DNA of 64,000 nt from Sporosarcina luteola (GTDB lineage: Bacteria > Bacillota > Bacilli > Bacillales_A > Planococcaceae): assembly GCF_023715245.1 (NCBI RefSeq), contig NZ_JAMBNV010000001.1, positions 1,798,001 to 1,862,000 on the forward strand, read 5' to 3'. The stretch's first letter is position 1, and each line of letters opens with the position of its first letter. This document shows positions 57,416-64,000 of this stretch, in pieces. The notes under the pieces are model-generated. The model had not been told where the DNA came from and searched no databases. It saw nothing but the letters and a program-made list of their open reading frames with translations. A program made the translations under genes and the position numbers.

Positions 57416-60400
57416 TCAGAAAAGGGAAAGTTGGTTCGAATCGGGCATACCTTCCAGACAGCCTAATGAATCCATATATTCAATGACCGTTTTCGATACT
57501 CTCCCCCGTTGCTGCAGATCTTCCTTAGATAAGAAGATGCCATCCTTGCGAGCTTCGACAATCGCTTTGGCAACGTTCGTCCCTAGGGATGGAATCGCGT
57601 CGAAAGGCGGTATCAATTGATTGCCATCGATAAGAAATTCTGTGGAGTCGGATTTATATAGATCCGGTTTAGCGAATGAAAAGCCACGTTCGCACATTTC
57701 CAATGAAATCTCCAATACCGTGAGCAAGTTCTTTTCTTTAGGCGATGCTTCTAAGCCTTTATCATTAATTTCTTTGATTTTCGCCCGGATGGAAGCATTG
57801 CCTTTCGTCATTGTCGCTAGATCGTAATCGGTCGCGCGGACAGTGAAATACGCAGCGTAATACATGATAGGATAGTGCACTTTGAAATAAGCAATACGAA
57901 GCGCCATCAGAACATACGCGGCGGCGTGTGCCTTCGGGAACATGTATTTTATCTTTTTACATGAATCGATATACCAGCCGGGAACTTGGTTCGCCTTCAT
58001 TGCCTCTTCGAATTCAGGCGTCAGCCCTTTCCCTTTCCGCACCGATTCCATTATCTTGAACGCCATCGCCGGCTCTAGCCCTTGGTAAATCAAGTAGACC
58101 ATAATATCATCACGGCAGCCAATCACATCGGACAATTGGCAGATCTTATTTTGAATCAGCTCTTGGGCATTGCCTAGCCACACGTCGGTTCCGTGGGAAA
58201 GCCCGGAAATCTGAATAAGCTCCGAAAATGTTGACGGTTTTGTTTCCTCAAGCATTTGCCTTACGAAGCGCGTACCGAATTCCGGCACACCCAAAGTTCC
58301 AGTTTTGCAATCGATCTGCTCTTCTGTGACGCCTAATGAGGATGTCCCACTAAACAGAGCCATGACCCCTTCATCATCCGGCGGAATCGTTTTCGGATCG
58401 ATGCCTGATAGGTCCTCAAGCATTTTAATCATCGTCGGATCATCATGTCCCAGAATATCCAACTTCAAAAGATTATTATCGATTGAATGGAAGTCGAAAT
58501 GCGTTGTACGCCAACTTGACCCAGCATCGTCTGCCGGGAATTGGATCGGCGTGAAGTCGAAAATCTCCATATTATCCGGGACGACGATGATTCCGCCCGG
58601 ATGCTGCCCTGTATTCCGTTTAACGCCTGTACAGCCTTGCACGAGCCTGTCAATTTCCGCGCCGCGCAAATGAAGGTTATTGTCATTCATATAACCCCTG
58701 ACATAGCCGTACGCCGTTTTTTCGGCAACAGTTCCAATTGTTCCCGCACGATACACATAGTCTTCTCCGAAAAGTTCTTTTGTATAATTATGTGCATGTG
58801 CCTGGTATTCTCCACTGAAGTTCAAATCGATGTCCGGTACTTTATCTCCATTGAAACCAAGGAATGTTTCAAACGGGATGTCCTGGCCGTCTTTTCTTAA
58901 CATCGCCCCGCATGACGGACATGCTTTGTCCGGCAAATCGAATCCGGATCCGACAGAACCATCATCGAAGAACTCCGATAGCTTGCAAGATGGGCATACG
59001 TAATGTGGTGGCATCGGATTCACTTCCGTGATTTCCATCATCGTTGCGACGAGGGACGATCCGACCGACCCACGGGATCCGACGAGATATCCATCATTCA
59101 AGGATTTCTTGACGAGCTTATGTGATATGAGATAAATGACCGCGAAGCCGTTGTCGATGATTGATTTCAATTCTTTCTCGATTCGCGCTTCGACTAATTC
59201 AGGCAATTGCTCCCCGTAAATATCGCGTGCCATCGAATAGGTCAATTCCCGAACATCGTCGTCCGCACCGACGATTGTCGGTGTATACAAATCATCTTTA
59301 ATCACTTTCACATCTCCGATGCGGTCGGCCACTGCCTGCGGATTATCAATGACAATTTCTTCAGCGACTTCCTTGCCTAAAAACGAGAAGTGCTCGAGCA
59401 TTTCATCAGTCGTCCGGAAATGGACTTCAGGCAATGAGTGACGGTTCATCGGATTTGCTCCGCCTTGGGAACGGACAAGAACTTGACGATACGTCGCGTC
59501 CGTTTCGTCAATATAGTGGACATTCCCCGTAGCACATACAGGAAGCCCCACCTTTTTCCCAAGCTTGATCATCTTTCGCATTATATCTTCAAGATTCCAT
59601 TCATCCCTGATCAATTCCAATTCAATCAAATGGGAATAGGCAGGTTTCGGATGCAACTCCAGATAGTCATAGAAGCCTGCGATTTCTTCAACCTCTTCCA
59701 TCGATTTCTGCATCAAACCTTCGAAGACTTCACCTTTGTCGCATCCCGAACCGACAAGGAGTCCCTTGCGGTATTTCATCAATAATGAACGAGGGATGCG
59801 CGGTACTCTGTAAAAGTAGTTCATATGGGAAATGGAAACGAGTTTGAATAGATTCTTCAAGCCTTCGTCATCCGTTGCAAGCAAAGTACAGTGGGATGGC
59901 CTTGAACGTTTGTAGGCATCCCCTTCCCCTATATGTTTATTGAAGTCATCCAAGTAAACGATTCCTTTTTCCGTCGCTGCCTCTTTCATAAGACGGATGA
60001 ACAGATAGGCTGTCGCTTCGGTATCATAGATAGCGCGGTGATGCTGCGTCAGTTCAATATCGAACTTCTTCGCCAAGGTGTTCAATCTGTGATTCCGCAT
60101 TTCCGGATAGAGGAAACGTGCCAATTCGAGTGTATCAATGACAGGATAGTTCTTGTCATGCAAACCCGCCTTTTTGCTCGCTTCATAAAAGAAGCCCATA
60201 TCAAATGATGCGTTATGAGCGACAAGGATTGCATCCCCGATGAACTCCTTGAAGTCCTTTATGACTTCTGAAACTTCGGGAGCGTCTTTCACCATATCGT
60301 CTGTTATGCCAGTAAGCTCAATCGTTGTGGAAGATAAGGGATGATGGGGGTTCGCGAACCTTTCAAATCGTTCCTTAAGCTCACCATTTACGACTTTGAC

Positions 60401-61732
60401 TGCAGCCAACTCGATGATTGTGTCGTACACCGCAGATAGACCTGTCGTCTCCACGTCAAATACGACAAATGTATCATTTTCGAGCTCTCTATGCTGCTCG
60501 TCAAAGACAATTGGCACACCATCATCCACCAAGTTCGCTTCTAAACCGAATAACACTTTTATGCCATGTTTCTTGCCCGCAGAATAAGCTTCAGGAAACG
60601 ATTGGACATTTGCATGATCGGTGATTGCCACTGCAGGATGCCCCCATTTCGCCGCCTGAGCGACTAATGCCGATGCCGATGTTACTGCATCCATTTGACT
60701 CATTGTCGTATGTGCATGCAATTCAATCCGTTTCCGATCTTCAGGTGCGCTGTCTTTTCTGATGACAGGAGTGACCTCCATGATGTCCTGGGCCATCATG
60801 ATGAGGTCCCGTACGAATGTATCGTTCTGGATGCTGCCCCTCGCACGTACCCATGCACCTTTTTTCAACGTTTTCATGAGCTCTGCATCTTCGTTATCCC
60901 GAGAAAACATTTTCACAAGAATTGAATCTGTGTAATCCGTCACTTTTATTGTGAGCAATGATCGACCGCTTCTCAATTCTCTAACCTCTGCATCAAAGAC
61001 GTAGCCTTCGATTGTTAGACGTCTTTCTTCATCCTGTATCGCCTGGATGCCGATGATCGGTTCATCGGGTTTGATCGGGACTCCCAATACGAATGGTCTG
61101 TTCCCGAAATCGCCGTTCTCCTTCTTCATCGCCTCCATTTTTTGAAGGTTGGCTAAGGCATTCTTGGCATACGCTTCTTCTTCCGCCTGTTTCTGCGCCA
61201 TGAAAGCAAGTATTTCCGCTTCATTATTTTCCGCTTCCTCTGAAATCGTGAATTCGATTGCCATCGATGGAAATCCGAAAGATTCATAAACCTCTGCGAT
61301 AATGCGGCCATATTTATTTTTCATCGTTTGTTGTTCGAAATCATTTACGCAAGTCAATGTCATCTTTTCGCCAACAAGTACAGGCTTTTGTCCTTCAAGC
61401 CTCTCGCGGATCGGAGGCGACATATCCCGCATCTCCTGTAAGACAAATGGCCAATAGCCGACAATCAGTTCAGGATCCCCTTCTTTCGTCCGCACAGTAA
61501 TTTGAAGGCGTACCGCGGCGATGGACGTAAAGGCTTCCGTCATCCTTTGTTGGAATAACTGAAAGACTTGGACAGGTAATGTTTTTTCCAGTTCCACATT
61601 AAATTGCCACATTCTTGATTTACGGTGAATATCGACCCGTTCTAACGTTCCATGCTCAAAATGAACGATCATTTGATCATCTGCCATTCCGATTTGCTGC
61701 AGCAATGTCAGCAACTTCAATTTTGCATCCAT
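57416..61732 (-). CDS. polC: DNA polymerase III PolC (Gram-positive type)
   Basis: PolC is the essential replicative polymerase. In 1438 residues: an N-terminal domain and OB fold; a PHP domain split by the exonuclease ([15 protein letters not shown] near residue 337); the DnaQ-type 3'-5' exonuclease ([17 protein letters not shown] near residue 423); a zinc-binding [10 protein letters not shown] to CPSCG segment (about 912-940); and the polymerase catalytic [15 protein letters not shown] near residue 965. GGGGGGA lies before the ATG. It follows proS, as in B. subtilis. Confidence 0.97.
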   Translation of the reverse strand: MDAKLKLLTLLQQIGMADDQMIVHFEHGTLERVDIHRKSRMWQFNVELEKTLPVQVFQLFQQRMTEAFTSIAAVRLQITVRTKEGDPELIVGYWPFVLQEMRDMSPPIRERLEGQKPVLVGEKMTLTCVNDFEQQTMKNKYGRIIAEVYESFGFPSMAIEFTISEEAENNEAEILAFMAQKQAEEEAYAKNALANLQKMEAMKKENGDFGNRPFVLGVPIKPDEPIIGIQAIQDEERRLTIEGYVFDAEVRELRSGRSLLTIKVTDYTDSILVKMFSRDNEDAELMKTLKKGAWVRARGSIQNDTFVRDLIMMAQDIMEVTPVIRKDSAPEDRKRIELHAHTTMSQMDAVTSASALVAQAAKWGHPAVAITDHANVQSFPEAYSAGKKHGIKVLFGLEANLVDDGVPIVFDEQHRELENDTFVVFDVETTGLSAVYDTIIELAAVKVVNGELKERFERFANPHHPLSSTTIELTGITDDMVKDAPEVSEVIKDFKEFIGDAILVAHNASFDMGFFYEASKKAGLHDKNYPVIDTLELARFLYPEMRNHRLNTLAKKFDIELTQHHRAIYDTEATAYLFIRLMKEAATEKGIVYLDDFNKHIGEGDAYKRSRPSHCTLLATDDEGLKNLFKLVSISHMNYFYRVPRIPRSLLMKYRKGLLVGSGCDKGEVFEGLMQKSMEEVEEIAGFYDYLELHPKPAYSHLIELELIRDEWNLEDIMRKMIKLGKKVGLPVCATGNVHYIDETDATYRQVLVRSQGGANPMNRHSLPEVHFRTTDEMLEHFSFLGKEVAEEIVIDNPQAVADRIGDVKVIKDDLYTPTIVGADDDVRELTYSMARDIYGEQLPELVEARIEKELKSIIDNGFAVIYLISHKLVKKSLNDGYLVGSRGSVGSSLVATMMEITEVNPMPPHYVCPSCKLSEFFDDGSVGSGFDLPDKACPSCGAMLRKDGQDIPFETFLGFNGDKVPDIDLNFSGEYQAHAHNYTKELFGEDYVYRAGTIGTVAEKTAYGYVRGYMNDNNLHLRGAEIDRLVQGCTGVKRNTGQHPGGIIVVPDNMEIFDFTPIQFPADDAGSSWRTTHFDFHSIDNNLLKLDILGHDDPTMIKMLEDLSGIDPKTIPPDDEGVMALFSGTSSLGVTEEQIDCKTGTLGVPEFGTRFVRQMLEETKPSTFSELIQISGLSHGTDVWLGNAQELIQNKICQLSDVIGCRDDIMVYLIYQGLEPAMAFKIMESVRKGKGLTPEFEEAMKANQVPGWYIDSCKKIKYMFPKAHAAAYVLMALRIAYFKVHYPIMYYAAYFTVRATDYDLATMTKGNASIRAKIKEINDKGLEASPKEKNLLTVLEISLEMCERGFSFAKPDLYKSDSTEFLIDGNQLIPPFDAIPSLGTNVAKAIVEARKDGIFLSKEDLQQRGRVSKTVIEYMDSLGCLEGMPDSNQLSLF

Positions 61733-61756
61733 ATGTATCCCCCCGCTTCGTACAGT

Positions 61757-61792
61757 GAAAAGAAGGGAAGTACCGGTATCCGGCCTCCCCTC
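61757..61792 (-). terminator. Terminator of proS
   Basis: GAAGGGAAG (61762-61770) and the CCTCCCCTC arm (61784-61792), plus CCGG/CCGG inside, form a G/C-rich stem with some wobble pairs. UUCUUUU follows on minus. Confidence 0.6.
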
Positions 61793-61807
61793 CCTACCTT
61801 TTATTTT

Positions 61808-63508
61808 TCAACCAAAATAGGCTTGCAGCTTTTCTGTGACTTCTTCTTTTTGCCACTCGACGGTTTCTCCAGTGCCCCTGAATTTCACTTCGATTATTCC
61901 ATCCTGCGCTTTCTTGCCGATTGTCAGACGTACTGGCAACCCGATAAGATCCGCATCCGTGAACTTAACACCCGGCCGCACGTCACGATCGTCATGTAAA
62001 ATGTCATATCGGTATGATTTTAGCAGATGATAAAGCTCATCCGACAGTTTTGATTGCGCTTCATCCTTACTGTTGATCGTAACGAGGTGAATATCATACG
62101 GGGAAATATGCTTCGGCCATTTTAACCCATTTGCATCATGATGCTGCTCAGCGACAGCCGCCAAAATCCTTGAAACGCCAATGCCATAGCACCCCATAAT
62201 ATAAGGTTGAGCTTTGCCGTTTTCATCGAGGTACGTCGCTTTCATCGGGCCGCTATAAGCGGTTCCCAATTTAAAGGTATGCCCAAGTTCAATTCCTTTG
62301 GCAAATCGGATCGTTCCAATACCGTCCGGTGAAGGATCCCCTTCACTGATGTATCTTAGATCTAAATAGCGCTCAATAGCAAAATCACGCTCAGGATTAA
62401 CATTCATCAAATGGCATCCATCTTCGTTTGCCCCACAAACGCCATTTACGATCTTTTCGACCGCGAAATCTGCATACACTTTCAAATCCAGAGGCAGTTT
62501 GACAGGACCGATGGAGCCAGCTTTGCAAGCTAGCATTTCTTCAATCTCGCTCTCTGTAGCAAGGTTAATATCCTTTGCTTGCAATGCATTTTTCAACTTG
62601 ATTTCGTTTATGTCATAATCACCGCGTGACAACACGACAACTAGCTTTCCATCAGCTTTGAAGAGGAGCGTTTTAATCACTTTAGAAGGATCTACGTTTA
62701 AGAAGTCCGCTACATCCGCAATCGTCCTCTGTCCCGGCGTATCGACCTTCACGAGCTCTTTCAACGTTTCTTTGGATTTTACATATTCCGTATTGACTTC
62801 GGCCATTTCAATATTTGCGGCGTATGGGGAAGCGTCGCTGTAAGCAATCGTATCTTCCCCGATGTCGGACAAGGCCATGAACTCGTGAGTTCCATCACCG
62901 CCGATTGTACCGCCATCTGCAATGACAGTCCTGTAATCCAAGCCGAGTCTCGAAAAGATATTCGAGTAAGCTTGCATCATTTCATTATACTTCTCTTCTA
63001 GACTTTCTTTTGATGAATGGAACGAATAAGCATCCTTCATGATGAATTCCCTGCCGCGAAGCAGTCCGAAGCGCGGCCGTTTTTCATCCCTGAACTTCGT
63101 CTGGATCTGAAAGACCGTCAGCGGAAGTTTCTTATAGGATTTCACTTCATCCCGGATGAGTGAGGTAACCACTTCTTCATGAGTTGGGCCTAGAGCCAAT
63201 TGACGATCATGTCGATCCTTAAGCCTGAAAAGTTCAGCTCCGTACGAAGACCATCGCCCTGACTCTTCCCAAAGCCCGGACGGCTGCAATGTCGGCATGA
63301 ATATTTCAACTGCATCAATTGCCTCCATCTCTTCCCTTATGATGCTTTCAATCTTCCGAATCACTTTTTTTGCGAGCGGAAGAAAGGAATAAACACCACT
63401 CATATGTTGGCGGATATATCCTGCCCGGAGCAGAAGTTGATGGGAAATGATATCCGCATCCGTCGGTATTTCACGCATAGTCGGGATGAATGTCCGTGAT
63501 TGTTTCAT
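61808..63508 (-). CDS. proS: Prolyl-tRNA synthetase
   Basis: The 566-residue class II synthetase of the bacterial (ProS type 1) form shows motif 2 region [23 protein letters not shown], motif 3 [16 protein letters not shown], and the inserted editing domain (residues about 225-385). It charges tRNA-Pro and edits Ala-tRNA-Pro. AGGTG lies before the ATG. It sits between rseP and polC. Confidence 0.97.
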   Translation of the reverse strand: MKQSRTFIPTMREIPTDADIISHQLLLRAGYIRQHMSGVYSFLPLAKKVIRKIESIIREEMEAIDAVEIFMPTLQPSGLWEESGRWSSYGAELFRLKDRHDRQLALGPTHEEVVTSLIRDEVKSYKKLPLTVFQIQTKFRDEKRPRFGLLRGREFIMKDAYSFHSSKESLEEKYNEMMQAYSNIFSRLGLDYRTVIADGGTIGGDGTHEFMALSDIGEDTIAYSDASPYAANIEMAEVNTEYVKSKETLKELVKVDTPGQRTIADVADFLNVDPSKVIKTLLFKADGKLVVVLSRGDYDINEIKLKNALQAKDINLATESEIEEMLACKAGSIGPVKLPLDLKVYADFAVEKIVNGVCGANEDGCHLMNVNPERDFAIERYLDLRYISEGDPSPDGIGTIRFAKGIELGHTFKLGTAYSGPMKATYLDENGKAQPYIMGCYGIGVSRILAAVAEQHHDANGLKWPKHISPYDIHLVTINSKDEAQSKLSDELYHLLKSYRYDILHDDRDVRPGVKFTDADLIGLPVRLTIGKKAQDGIIEVKFRGTGETVEWQKEEVTEKLQAYFG

Positions 63509-63546
63509 GAAGATTTCACCTCGAATTTCTATAATGAACTATATTA

Positions 63547-64000
63547 TTAAAAAAAGAATCGTTGTATGTCATTCCAAGTAACGACGAGCATAAGAACCAT
63601 CAGTAACATGATGCCAACAAAATGAACCATGCCCTCTTTCTGTTTGTCGATAGGTTTCCCTCGGACTCCTTCAAATAGGAAGAAGAGCAATCTTCCGCCG
63701 TCCAATGCAGGCAGCGGCAACAGATTCATGATTCCCAAGTTAATGCTTAACACGGCGGCCCAGTTCATAAGGGAAAACACACCCCATTGAGCGACCTCCT
63801 CTGTCGCTTTGTAAATGCCGACAGGTCCGCTTAATGCATCAATTGTAAACTTACCGGTGACGAGCATGCCGAGAAGTTCGAATATCCTTTTCATCCAGCT
63901 AAAGGTCTGCTCCGCGCCAAAAGCAAATGCTTTCAATGCATTCTTTTCAACTGGACTTTCATACATTACACCAATCTGACCGAATTCATCTCCATCTTTG
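63547..64000 (-). CDS. rseP: RseP/RasP site-2 protease, C-terminal part
   Basis: The reading frame runs off the window at 64000, so only the last 150 residues are present. They contain the end of the PDZ domain (DGDEFGQIGVMYESPVEK), then GPVGIYKATEEV and the second metal-binding motif NLLPLPALDGGRLLFF, and a last transmembrane segment near the C-terminus. RasP cleaves membrane anti-sigma factors such as RsiW in B. subtilis. The zinc HExxH half lies outside the window. Confidence 0.92.
   Translation of the reverse strand, partial: KDGDEFGQIGVMYESPVEKNALKAFAFGAEQTFSWMKRIFELLGMLVTGKFTIDALSGPVGIYKATEEVAQWGVFSLMNWAAVLSINLGIMNLLPLPALDGGRLLFFLFEGVRGKPIDKQKEGMVHFVGIMLLMVLMLVVTWNDIQRFFF

Overview
The window is a conserved housekeeping block of a spore-forming member of the Bacillales. 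PolC-type DNA polymerase, RNase Y, the J2-type RNase, the LexA/YneA SOS pair and Hfq mark it as Bacillota. CotE, SpoVS, SpoIIIE, dipicolinate synthase (SpoVFA/SpoVFB) and a YlmC/YmxH protein show sporulation. The mid-40s GC content by eye and the mutS-mutL-glpK-glpD-hydrolase-miaA-hfq order (recalled from Staphylococcus) point to Planococcaceae, with a Sporosarcina-like organism the best guess. I could not run a search to confirm this. Nearly all genes lie on the minus strand; lexA and a TRIC-type channel gene are on plus. Reading from 64000 down to 1 follows the usual Bacillus subtilis gene order.

Layout from the high end: rseP (cut by the window edge), proS, polC; the rimP-nusA-rnpM-ylxQ-infB-ylxP-rbfA-truB-ribC translation/transcription group; rpsO, pnpA; the M16 protease mlpA, ymxH, dipicolinate synthase A and B, asd, dapA (spore DPA and lysine precursors); rnjB; spoIIIE; a GntR regulator (nupR-like) followed directly by a nucleoside ABC importer nupNOPQ; the ymfF-ymfH-ymfI-ymfK-ymfM-pgsA-cinA group; recA; rny, ymdB, spoVS; miaB-ricA; cotE; mutS-mutL; glpK-glpD-hydrolase-miaA-hfq; the TRIC-like gene; ynbB; lexA; and the SOS-controlled yneA-yneB, then ynzC and tkt.

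The DNA-damage network is well represented. The divergent lexA/yneA region has four LexA-box-like sites and two readable sigma-A promoters, and recA has its own LexA box. RNA decay is also concentrated here: RNase Y, YmdB, RNase J2, PNPase, RicA and Hfq. Relative to B. subtilis as I remember it, the window lacks dapG between asd and dapA, glnRA/hflX/spoVK beside ynbB, tdh-kbl, pbpX, tepA, ymfJ and ylxY. It gains nupNOPQ and glpKD plus a hydrolase. glpF and glpP are not beside glpKD.

I found no phage, insertion sequence, CRISPR array, tRNA or rRNA, and no convincing new multi-gene system. The features that ordinary annotation does not explain are small: a probable CTG start and a histidine-rich tail in cotE; an intergenic array of eight 21-bp repeats; an 89-bp repeat present twice 47 kb apart; a nested palindromic element between rnjB and spoIIIE; nine 54-bp coding repeats in infB; and an operator-like palindrome cluster in front of the nup regulator.
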